DNA from: Litsea cubeba
Lineage: Eukaryota > Streptophyta > Magnoliopsida > Laurales > Lauraceae
DNA: 64,000 nucleotides
Assembly (NCBI GenBank): GCA_012931725.1
Contig: CM022944.1
Span: forward strand, 35,272,044-35,336,043
Direction: 5' to 3'
The position numbers were made by a program, and so were the translations under genes. The number at the start of each line of letters is the position of its first letter. Position 1 is the first letter of the stretch. Shown here piece by piece: positions 54,640-64,000 of the stretch. The notes under the pieces were generated by a model. That model did no database searches and was not told where the DNA came from. It was given only the letters and a program-made list of their open reading frames with translations.

Positions 54640-56632
54640 CAACAACAAAATTACACAAAAAAGAAAGAAATTGATCGCCGATAATGACTTTTATTAAAAG
54701 AAGATACTATACATATCTTTCTTTTAGGGGTCGTTTGCCTTTTATACATGGCATACGAAAATGGGTTTCACACATCTAAATGTTACAGACATGAAACACA
54801 TTTTCATGTTTGTCAAAATCACCATTCTCACAAGTAAATGAGTACATCCAACAGTTTAGATGTGTTTGGATGTTGTGGGTGTTTTTCACAAATTTCTCAA
54901 AACTCGTGAAGATGTAAGATATGAAACTAAACATCGTGATGCTTATCATTACAATGAGAATATTGAACAGTTCAGATCATGAACTGGAGGCCCATAGAAA
55001 TGCAAAAAAAAACAGTTCTACAGGTTGGGATTTATGGACTTATTTACAAAATTACTCAAAATCTATGAAGATTTAAGATAATTCATATTAAAAGTCTTGG
55101 GCTTTACTAATCCAAATAACAAATTTAACGGTTTGGATAACCAATATGGGGACCACAGTAATGAAAAACATGAAAGTGGTAGATGTGATTTGATCCCATG
55201 ATCATTTCATATTGCAATCACCGTGTGAAGCATGTACCAGCGCCTTTTTGCGAATAGGAGATGTAAAAAGAGTTTCACACCTATTTAGGTGTGAGATTTG
55301 AAATGACCTGACACACCATTTTCACGCCTCATTTATGCAAGCGCAAAGAAACATGATGATGTTCATTACGCCGTGAATCATTTAGATATGCAAATGAGTA
55401 CAAACAAATGACACATTAATGGAAAAGTAAAATTTACACACGTCACCCTCGCACTCTTGTTGTACTCCACTATCGAAAGATATACTATTGGGGATTCTCT
55501 AGCAAGACCACCGGTCCAAATTATACCTTGGAAATAGCTACTTGTAAATTCCACACCCTCCAATGCATAGATGGATGGAAAGCTTACCGAACCAGGGTAC
55601 TTCCAGGGTGTTAAGCAGCAAAGATATCCACAAAAACCGATCTAATACATCACACTAAGAGAACCGATATCTATTTGCAAGGATAAATGATCAACAATTG
55701 AGCTTCTCCAACCTTATCCTATTCTGGCAATCAATATTTGAACTTCTTCAAACCAATCTCAATCTACCTTGATATTATCAACCCTTGGATTATCCCATCA
55801 TAATTAAACATTTAAACTATATCGTAGTAAATTCTAACAGCTCAAATTCAAGATACTCAGATCACATCATTTGGAACATCCCATTCATCCCCAACCTATG
55901 GGACCCAGGCATGGTGATAAGAATTACCTCAATTTCATTGGGAGGGTCAAGACATTCTGTTAGGACCAAGGACCCTACCACATAAACATATTTATATAAT
56001 GTTTAATCAATATTCTCTATTTATATGAATTAATTAATAAATAAAAGAGATTTTTATGAGATGATTACGCTTAAACTCTAATTATACAGATTAATGAATA
56101 AAAACTTCAAAACAACAGACAGGGTTCTTGTACCTATTTTTTGGACCCAACTACTCTTGTGGCGCTATCGCCAGGGTATTCAACATTAAACCCCCCAAAC
56201 TCCCTAAATAGGAAACTAGAGACCCATTTTCACTTCTCTGGGATGATGGAGGTGTCTTTCGTTGAAGGGATTAGGATGAGAAAAAGGGATGGAGAAAATG
56301 GAGAGATGAAGAGAATGAGATCATGATGGACGATGATATTGATGGGCTAGCGAGAGTTTTGTTGGGGCAGTGAGATAATGGAGAGATGAAGCGATGAGAT
56401 GGTGATGGACGATGATAGTTATGGGCCGGCTAAGGGTTTTGTTGGGGCAGGGACTAGTGAGATTGATGTGTTTGGGTGAGAGGATGAGACCTTGACCAAA
56501 TGAGTATGATCCACTTTCTGACGGTTGGGGCCTTGGGAGGGAAGAAGAGAAGATGGGAGTTGGGTTTGTGAACACGAGGGTTGATTCCGCAATGATATCT
56601 AAGCTTCAATCTTCGTTGCATAATCATTCCAT
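54640..56632. repeat. Non-coding DNA with a 79-bp tandem duplication
   Basis: ATGGAGAGATGAAG starts two imperfect copies at 56299 and 56378, both running to GTTTTGTTGGGGCAG. Otherwise no feature recognised. Confidence 0.6.
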
Positions 56633-57515
56633 ATGAAAGACTTGGGTCCCTTGACCTACTTCTTAGGTCTTGAAGTTCATCAAAGAGAAAAAGGAATCAT
56701 CTTGCACCAACACAAATATACTCTAGACCTAATTGAACTAGCAGGACTCCAGCACTCAACTCCAATTGATACTCCTCTTGAAGTGAACTTGAAGCTTTCA
56801 AAGGATAGTGTGGATCTTCTTCCCGATGCCACGCTCTATCGACAATTGGTTGGCAGCCTGATCTACTTAACTAATACCTGCCCCGACATTTCTTTTGTTG
56901 TCAAACTTGTCAGCCAGTTTATGACTGAACCAAGGCATCTTCATTTGGCCGCTGTCCGACGTATCATTCGTTACCTTCTTGGTACGACTACTCGTGGTCT
57001 ATTCTTTCCTACAGGCTCCCCACTAAATCTAATTGCTTTCTCTGATGCTGATTGGGCGGGTTGTACTGATACCCGTCGGTCCACAACTGAGTGGTGTATG
57101 TATCTTGGCGATGATTGATATCCTAGAAATGTAAGAAACAAGATAAGGTTTCCAAATCTTCAACTGAAGCCGAATATCGTGCCATGTCTACTGCATGTTC
57201 TGAATACTTTGGCTTCGTGGGCTGCTCTCCGATCTCGTTTTTCCACAAACCTCACCTACACCTCTCCATGCTGACAACACTAGTGCTATTCGTATTACAG
57301 AAAATCTAGTCTTCCATGAAAGGACCAAGCACATCGAAATTGATTGTCATTTCATTCATGATGAATAGCTACGTGATGTAATTTTCCCTAACCGTTCATT
57401 TCCTCTGGCCTCCAGATTGTAGAGAATCTTCACGAAGGGACTTCCTCGCCCCCGTCATCAATTCTTATCCAACAAATTGATGCTTACTAATTCCACAACA
57501 TCAATTTGAGGGAGG
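56633..57515 (+). pseudogene. 5'-truncated copia RT-RNase H fragment
   Basis: Begins mid-RT with MKDLGPLTYFLGLEVHQREK and runs through LVGSLIYLTNTCPDISF, VSQFMTEPRHLHLAAVRRI and RNase H (AFSDADWAGCTDTRRST). A stop follows at 57116-57118. Then shifted frames hold VFHERTKHIEIDCHF and FTKGLPRPRHQF, ending at a polypurine-like TTTGAGGGAGG. The left breakpoint is sharp. Non-functional. Confidence 0.9.
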
Positions 57516-57757
57516 TGTTAACAAAGGCCCATTGTACTATAAGTTTGGCCCATCCACGACCCATTTGCAAAGCCCATCTTATTGCAGACTTGTACAGCAC
57601 TACATACTAAAATAGGAAATTTGATAGATTGTAATTGTAGCCCAATTGGGCATCTCTGAATATATAAATACAGTGGTGGATCCTCAAGGTAGGACATCCA
57701 ATTCCATTCAGTCTCTCGTCTATGTGTTATGATTCTTTCCTGGCTTTCTCAGTCTCG
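57516..57757 (+). repeat. 3' LTR of the truncated copia
   Basis: Starts TGTTAACAAAGGCCC after the polypurine tract and has a TATATAAATACAG box. The right end is set tentatively at CTCGTGTCA, about 242 bp. Confidence 0.6.
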
Positions 57758-58925
57758 TGTCATTCCAAAATATACATGCTTCCTAATTCAAGCTCTTTTG
57801 GTCGTTTCGATGTTAATTACGTGATTATTGGATGGTTAATGGTTAATTTAATAGAATTAGGTGTTGCATGTGATGGATCGGGCCGTTGATTAGGTTGGTA
57901 GTGATGGAATTCTTCAGGTTGTGGTGTTTAGAAATACAATCTCCATCGAATTCAAACATCTCTCTTCGGCCTTGTAAATCTGGGAATTTACAGTAACAGT
58001 AAGCCCCTTACAGATAGCCGTCAGCTATATAAAAAGCTAACCGTAAATGTACTACAAGCAACATTTCCAAGAGGTGAATTTAGGGTTTTTGTTCTACGGT
58101 TACCTCTCGGCTAGCCGTAGGGCTACCCACGGTGCGCCGTAAGGCTAACCGCAGTACACTCGTGACTAGCCATTTTCCAAACCATAGCTAACCATAAGCC
58201 TGGGTCCTCCCTAGTGCAGGAATTTATACTTTCAGAGCCATTTGGACCATATTAGAACCCATTAAACCATGTCATGCTCTATTATTAATTAATTGGAGGA
58301 CCATTGCAGGTGATGGCTTGAGTTGCACAACATCCTACGGATTGCCCCGACACTCCGATGTAGGCCCAATGTTAGGTCAAGTGTGTGGAGGGGTTTAGGG
58401 CATTAATATCGACCAACTTCAAGATGCCAAGGAATAATTCTATTTATATGACATCAAGGAACCCTAAAGCTACGTAACGGGGTGGATGGGTATTGACCAA
58501 GGGCATCTAGAGCTATGTTGGATCTTGTCTTTTGTCCTTTTCTTACATCGTCCCATGATACATGTCTTTTTGTATTCTATTACTCGCATGGCTTGTACAT
58601 GCTTATTTACTTGTTTATAATTGTCTAATTGTTATGTTTGATGTCATGTTGTGATGGACATGTACCCTGGACCTAGGTGGACCTAGTGACCCTTGATTAT
58701 GATATGGACCTGTTGTAACCCTAGATACTTGTTTATCTTGATGACCTAAGCTAGACGGATTTGGAAGTATAGTGCTACACACCTTGATATACTTTCCTTT
58801 CTAGATGAGCTTGTTTGTTTAGCCACCTTATTACCATACCCAATTAGAGTTACCATTGATCCTCGTGTCGGCACGACTTAGCTTCGATCCTTTCTAGTAG
58901 GACCCGGCTTGTGTGGATTTAGTGA
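57758..58925. other. Unassigned DNA, possibly a gypsy LTR relic
   Basis: Contains a cluster of GGCTAGCCGTA/CCGTAAGGCTAACC words (58080-58200) like the inverted-word cluster in the gypsy LTR at 1700-2000. No protein evidence and no certain ends. Confidence 0.35.
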
Positions 58926-59352
58926 TGCAGCCCGGAAAATAGACCAAACCCACAGCAGGAATTTGGCTGAATCCAGATGTATTCGAAGTGCTCCAAACAC
59001 ACGATCAAACACAATTAAGCCAAAAAAGAAATTTTACTCAATAATAATCAGAGGTATCGATCCCTAAAGGAGATTCACATATTTATAATAACATATATCT
59101 CTTTCCTACTAAGACTCTAGTTTCTGAAGGTTCCTAATTAAACAGGGAAACTAATTAACAGTCTTAAACAAATTGGAAACTAGCAACTACTAGGAAGCCT
59201 AAATAGGATGAATTCCCACACTCAAATAACCGGCTGATCCCCATTAGGATTTGTGGGGAATTGATCCAATGGGTCTGATCAAGTTGACCCACAAGCTCAT
59301 GGATCGGTCCAGTGGACTTGGGCCTGGTTTGACTACACCAGTTCTCCCCGCC

Positions 59353-59600
59353 TTGGAAAAACTCGACTCCAGCTAGTGTATAGCTTGATAACACTCAAAC
59401 AAATCTGGATTGATGAGCTGGAAATCAGTAGCGGTGATCCATGAGGCATCCGAGATGGGATGATCCTTCCATCGAACGAGAAATTTCTGAAAACCTCCTC
59501 GACGTGTAGACAAGAGTTGATCATCAAGCACATCAATGATCAGATGCAGGTGGATTAGGCAGTAGAGATAGGATATATCCTTCAAGGCCTTCATCTGTGT
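59353..59600 (-). pseudogene. Chromodomain remnant of the deleted chromovirus
   Basis: The minus strand encodes TRRGGFQKFLVRWKDHPISD, then ASWITATDFQLINPDLF, a recognisable chromodomain with its aromatic and acidic pattern, shortly before the polypurine tract. Everything from gag to integrase is missing. Confidence 0.78.
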
Positions 59601-59849
59601 GATGTCCTCGATAGAGGGGATTCAGCTCGCTCTGATACCAATCTAATGCAGCCTGAAAAATAGACCAAACCCACAGCAGGATTTGGCCAAATCCAAATGG
59701 ATTGGACCACTTAAAACACATGATCAAACACAATTGAGCCAAAAAAGAAATCTTCTATTCAATAATAATTAGTGGTATCGATCCCTAAAGGGGATTCACA
59801 TATTTATAATATAACATATATTTCTTTCCTACCAGGATTCTTCTTTCTA

Positions 59850-61328
59850 CCAAACCAAACCAAACCAAGCTTTTTCCCACTAGTAGGGGTCGGCTATATG
59901 GATTTGACGACGCCAATCAAATCTGTTTAGGGTCATGTCCTCCGTTAGATCCATGTAGGCAAGATCATGTTTAATAGTTTCTTTCCAACTCTTGGGTCTC
60001 CCTCTCCCTCTCCTACTCTTGGCAAACTCCATGCTTTCACACCTTTTAACAGGTGCCTCTGTTGGACGCCTTCTAACATGGCCGAACCATCTCAGTCGAT
60101 TTTCTCTCATTTTATCTCCAATCGGTGTTATTCCTACTATGCCCCTAATCTCCTCATTCCTAATCCTATCTCTCCTTGTGATCCCGCACATCCATCTTAG
60201 CATTCTCATCTCCGCAACTTCCATCTTCTTGACTGATGATTTTTACTGCCCAACACTCTGATCCATATAACAACGCTGGCCGTACCGCCACCTTATAATA
60301 CTTCCTTTAACCTTGAGGGGGACTTTCCGATCACACAAGACCCCCGAAGCACTCCTCCATTTGGTCCACCCGGCTTGAATCCTATGACTTACATCAGTAT
60401 CAATCCCTCCATCCTGTTGCACCATAGATCCAAGGTACCTAAAGTTTTCTTTCTCTACTATCTTTTGTGTGCCAAACTTACTTCTATGTTACCAGGTGTC
60501 CTACTTTGACTAAACTTGCATTCCATATATTCCGTTTTGCATCGACTTAGCCTAAACCCTTTTGTCTCTAATGTTTTCCGCCACAAATCAAGTTTAGCAT
60601 TCACTCCTTCTCTCGTCTCATCCACTAAAACAATGTCATCTGCAAATAGCATACACCACGGCACCTCATCCTGGATATGTCTTGTAATCTCATCCATAAC
60701 TAGGGCAAACAAGTACGGGCTTAACGCTGAGCCTTGGTGTAGACCAATCGTGATAGGAAACTCCTTAGTTTCGCCGCCAGTCGTCCTTATAGATGTCACG
60801 ACTCTATCATACATATCCTTTATTGCCTCAATATAAGCGACACAAACTCTTTTCTTTTCCAGAACTTTCCAAAGAATCTCCCTAGGAACCCGATCATAGG
60901 CCTTCTCCAAGTCAATGAACACCATATGTAAATCTCTCTTACCTTCTCTATACTGTTCCATTAACCTCCTCAGAGAGAAAGATAGCCTCCATGGTTGATC
61001 TCCCAGGCATGAAACCAAATTGATTCTCTGAAATATTTGTTGTTCTTCTTAGTCTTCTCTCAATAACTCTCTCCCATAATTTCATCGTATGGCTCATCAA
61101 TTTAATCCCGCGGTAGTTCGCACAGTTCTGAATATCTCCTTTGTTCTTGTATATGGGTATAAGAATACTTTTCCTCCATGCATTAGGCATCTTCTTGCTC
61201 TTTAGCACTACATTAAAAAGCTTTGTCAACCAACTAATACCATCCTCCCCCAAGCACCTCCAGACCTCACTAGGGATACCATCTGGCCCAACCGCTTTCC
61301 CATTCTCATTCTTTTCAATACTTTTTCT
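59850..61328 (-). mobile_element. 5'-truncated RTE-type LINE
   Basis: The minus strand encodes a non-LTR reverse transcriptase in shifted frames: WLTKLFNVVLKSKKMPNAWR, then IPIYKNKGDIQNCANYRGI (about 61230-61090), DLEKAYDRVPREILW (about 60920), GLHQGSALSPYLFALVMDEI, and the catalytic FADDIVLV (about 60630). The C-terminal part has MLRWMCGITRRDRIRN, HVRRRPTEAPVKR and RGRGRPKSWKETI (60224-59880). The 3' tail is a short repeat of TTGGT units (59851-59870), typical of RTE elements. It is inserted in a chromovirus LTR with TTTCT on both sides. Confidence 0.9.
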
Positions 61329-61457
61329 AAAGGTTCATAATCAAATAGTGAAACCAATTAACAGTCTGAAACAAGTAGGAAACTAGCAACTACTAAGAAG
61401 CCTAAATAGGATAGCTTCCCACACTCAAATAACTGATCGATCCCGATTAGGATCTGT

Positions 61458-62929
61458 GCGCACCATTTAGCCTCATTTACGCTTGCTGCAGCAATGCCTT
61501 GCCTTGGAGTAAGTATTAAAAAAAAAAAAAAAAAGGAATCGGACCTGACTCGCCCATGGCCAAGTCCAAGTCGGGTTACGTCCCAGAAAGCTCAAAAAAA
61601 AAATGAGGAAAAAATAGAAAAAGGGAAGCGTCACTCCAGGCCAGAATCTAGAGAAAGCAGTTGCATGCAGGTGATGGAAAAAGAGAGGAAGAAAAAGAAA
61701 AAAGAAGAAGAAGAAGGGAAGAAGAGCAGCGTACCAACAGAGGAAAGTAGCAAGCCAGCAACAACTAAATGCAGAGCAGTAACAGCAGGCCAGCAGCACC
61801 AGTGCAGTCTGGAGAGTAACATCAGGCCAGCAAAACCCCGCCTTCTCCTCCTCTCTGTCCCTTTCTTGACCTAATGTCCCAATCTGAAACCCTCCCCCCC
61901 ACCCACCCCCCCCCTTTTTTTTTACTTTCATATTGCTCACACTCCTTTAGTAAAAAGATTTATAAAACAAACCTTTGTTTATTTTTTTTCAGAGCCGAGT
62001 CCGAGTCACTGTGACCCAACTCGGTCATGACCAAGTCAAGTCGACTCGAACTCAGCCGATTTTTTAATCCATGGTAAGTATACACTCCAGTACCATACTC
62101 TTATAAACTTGCTGGCCATAAATTAATTCCTTTATGGAGGCTCACAGTACCCTTGCTTCATACATAATACATATATTATCTACCTCTCACCACGGACATC
62201 TTGCATGAGCTCACCTGGATTGTCATTTTGCTAGTTATATTGTATAAAATTGTCTTACACGATTCACATGATGTCAATCTATTTATCTGCACAATCATGC
62301 CTAGATTTGCATTTCTCGCTATCTTTACAATCTACAAGTCTCTAATTCTATATTTGATGCAACATGCTTATGTCATTTATTTGCTTACTTGCTCTAACTT
62401 TAGACCCCAGGTGTTGTAGGAGATGTAGTCCAAACTTGAGCCGGAGGATTCAACGCCGGAGCGGACAGCAACAAACATAGCGTAGTGGAGGGGATGATGT
62501 CATTTAGACATCTATTGGTGTGAGGGCAACATATACTTGAGAGACTTGGAGATCTACACTAGTTAGTTCTAGCTATTTAGCTTTGTGGCTTTGGTTTGGA
62601 TTTTGAGTAAAACAAGTACTAAGGGTTGAACTTTTACGCTTCCGCATTATTTTACTTCACCTTGATAGACTTCTTTATGCTTTGATATAAGGACATTTTA
62701 TTACTTACATGGATGCATTTATGCTATATACTTGATACCTTTGATTATTGTTGCTTCTGCTGAAATATGATATAAATGTGATGGTGACTTGTATTCATCC
62801 CCACAAGTGATATCCCGTGGGAGTACTTACACACACAGTGGGGCAAAATTGTCATAGCTCACAGACCCCGCACCAGTCGCGCCTCGAATTCAAAGAGATT
62901 CTTGGAGGTTGGAGGTCCAGTTTTGGGGC
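61458..62929. other. Non-coding DNA with homopolymers
   Basis: A-run at about 61517, purine-rich AAGAAGAAGAAG stretch (61680-61730), and C- and T-runs (61895-61923). The part from 62400 reads like LTR sequence (GGTGTTGTAGGAGATG, CCCGTGGGAGTACTTAC) but I cannot fix ends. Confidence 0.35.
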
Positions 62930-63591
62930 GTGCCAATAATCCCAATGCAAAAGGACACTTCGACGAAAAATGAAGAGGGATTTATAGTAAATTATCTAAC
63001 TCTCCAGTTTTACCGTCGGTCCCAAGCCCAGGTAAAGGAGGAAGGTTGCGTTAGGCAAGTTGACAGCCAGCGTAAAATTTATCACAGCCCAAACATGAAT
63101 TCTGAGATTATAACATTGCGAGATCATGCTAGGGCGTTCCCCGCTTTAAGCGACGCACTGCGGCGTCGCCCGTTGCGGTGGTGGAAAGTGGGCAAGGGCT
63201 ACCGCACCATTCTGGACGAGTGCGGCTAAAGAAGTTAGTCCAGCGGCTAAAAAGTTAGTCCAGCAACAGAAGAAGAGGAAGATTCGACTTATTACTTGGA
63301 ATATAGGAACCATGACAGGCAAGAGCATGATGTTAGTCTAAGTAATGAAAAGAATAAGAGTAAGTGAACTCGTCTACAAGAGACAAAGTGGAAGGGGGAT
63401 AAAGCTAAGGAGCTCACCGATGGATATAAACTTTTTTATGCAGGAAAGAACAACACAGGAAATGGAGTGGGTATAGTTGTAGATAAGGATTTGAAAGAAA
63501 AAATTGTAGGGGTAAAGAGATTGGAAGATAGAATTACAGCAATTAAACTAGTGTTAACGGAAGACATAATTCATATCACTGGTGCATATGC
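62930..63591 (+). mobile_element. RTE-type LINE, 5' region and endonuclease start
   Basis: The 5' leader contains CGGTCCCAAGCCCAGGTAAA and AAGCGACGCACTGCGGCG, blocks I associate with plant RTE 5' ends. It is followed by the apurinic endonuclease start (RKIRLITWNIGTMTGKS, about 63272) with a stop and frameshifts. From 63467 comes VVDKDLKEKIVGVKRLEDRI, with VLTEDIIHITGAYA. The ORF is cut at 63591 by a copia LTR. It is in opposite orientation to the LINE at 59850-61328, with non-overlapping parts of the element. Confidence 0.8.
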
Positions 63592-63870
63592 TGTTATATT
63601 ATGTGAAGGAAGGAGAGGAAGAAGAAGAACAGTGGGAGAAGGTCGTGCCTTGATTGAGCATCGACTGTTCTATTTATAATGTTATTATGCCTTAATCAAG
63701 GCTCTAATTATGTAAAGAGTACAAATTAGAATAAACAAAACAATGGAAAGAATAAATCATATCCTATACATGGAATGAGAGAAATCAGCTACAGCTATAC
63801 AATCTTAAGTATTCCACGTGTGGGAGGCTGTACATGAGCCTTTGTTGGGCTGGGCCTGTTATCTTCTACA
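63592..63870 (-). repeat. 3' LTR of a copia element of the copia B family
   Basis: Minus-strand start TGTAGAAGATAACAGGCCC matches the copia B LTR start. Shared words include CACACGTGG, TTGTATAGCTG, GCCTTGATTAAGGCATAAT and CAGTCGAT. Plus-strand ends are TGTTATATTATG (63592) and ATCTTCTACA (63870). It interrupts the LINE endonuclease ORF. Confidence 0.85.
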
Positions 63871-63877
63871 CTCCCCC

Positions 63878-64000
63878 TCAAATTGATGTGGTTGGTAAGG
63901 TAGAAAACATCAATTTGCTAGTTAGATCATGATGGCGCGTTTTGGGAAGGGCTTTGGTGAAGATATCCGCCAACTGGTTAAAAGAAGAGACATGAGGCAA
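63878..64000 (-). CDS. Copia polyprotein C-terminus, cut by the window edge
   Basis: Minus strand, frame open to the edge: SSFNQLADIFTKALPKTRH, then DLTSKLMFSTLPTTSI and stop, directly before the polypurine tract. This is the tail of copia RNase H and agrees with copia B (ADIFTKALPKTHHHDLTSK). Whether the rest is intact is unknown. Confidence 0.85.
   Translation of the reverse strand: MPHVSSFNQLADIFTKALPKTRHHDLTSKLMFSTLPTTSI

Larger units (their letters stand above)
58926..61457 (-). mobile_element. Internally deleted chromovirus (Ty3/gypsy) with a nested LINE
   Basis: 3' LTR 58926-59340, polypurine tract at about 59341-59352 (minus GGCGGGGAGAAC), internal DNA of under 300 bp, PBS 59629-59640, and 5' LTR 59648-59849 plus 61329-about 61457. 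The LTR copies share TGCAGCC, AATAGACCAAACCCACAGCA, GGTATCGATCCCTAAAGG and CAACTACTA(G/A)GAAGCCTAAATAGG. The 5' LTR is truncated at its outer end and split by an RTE LINE. Only the chromodomain end of pol is left. Confidence 0.82.

Noticed and set aside
54455..56326. Short ORFs between the CNGC exon and the copia fragment
   Set aside because: No recognisable peptide motifs, and none matches the expected CNGC S1-S5 sequence.
61473..61940. 155-codon minus ORF with Phe/Leu-rich runs resembling a membrane protein
   Set aside because: It arises from purine-rich and homopolymer tracts read in reverse; composition-driven hydrophobicity with no family signature.

Overview
The window is nuclear DNA from a flowering plant with a large, transposon-loaded genome. 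The evidence is a plant-type cyclic nucleotide-gated channel (CNGC) gene with GT-AG introns, many plant Ty1/copia and Ty3/gypsy retrotransposons primed by initiator tRNA-Met, RTE LINEs, hAT-like and Helitron-like elements, a TRIM carrying 5S rRNA sequence, and a satellite array with monomers of about 171 bp. I cannot name the species.

Layout. 1-3081: 3' end of a chromodomain Ty3/gypsy element and its 2.46-kb LTR, which interrupts an older minus-strand copia fragment (3082-4345). 4653-12247: satellite array of about 40 monomers, interrupted at 6176-7046 by a GC-ended insertion. 12248-13685: AT-rich spacer with a degenerate 198-bp repeat. 13686-19097: structurally complete young copia element (303-bp LTRs, CATGC target duplication) whose single frame is broken only by five Gln-to-stop changes. 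19098-25460: intergenic DNA with a 53-bp minisatellite, a candidate Helitron and tRNA-derived SINEs.

25461-53244 (minus strand): the C-terminal half of a group-II-like CNGC gene in four recognisable exons (53244-52944, 52074-51963, 26629-26393, 26162-25461), encoding pore, S6, C-linker, cyclic nucleotide-binding domain and IQ motif. One intron is 25,333 bp long and is almost entirely nested transposons. Minus-strand copia A (about 28832-49719) carries plus-strand copia B inside its 3' LTR (29039-34431) and a 9.9-kb block inside its pol gene (36356-46281, target duplication ACTGT). The block contains TRIM LTRs in opposite orientations around a 5S rRNA-like sequence. One LTR contains a solo gypsy LTR (36412-38129, GGATT). 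Another contains a hAT-like element (38543-45766, CTGGGTAT), which itself holds two more hAT-like copies and copia C (39474-44273, AGGCG). I read matching target duplications by eye for most levels. The pore exon has an apparent 1-base frameshift, and the 5' exons are not found up to the window end.

53245-64000: the next CNGC intron or flanking DNA. It holds a 3' copia fragment (56633-57757), an internally deleted chromovirus (58926-61457) with a 5'-truncated RTE LINE nested in one LTR, a plus-strand RTE 5' region (62930-63591), and the 3' end of a copia element of the B family cut by the window edge. The only host protein gene I can support is the CNGC. Everything else recognisable is mobile or repetitive.
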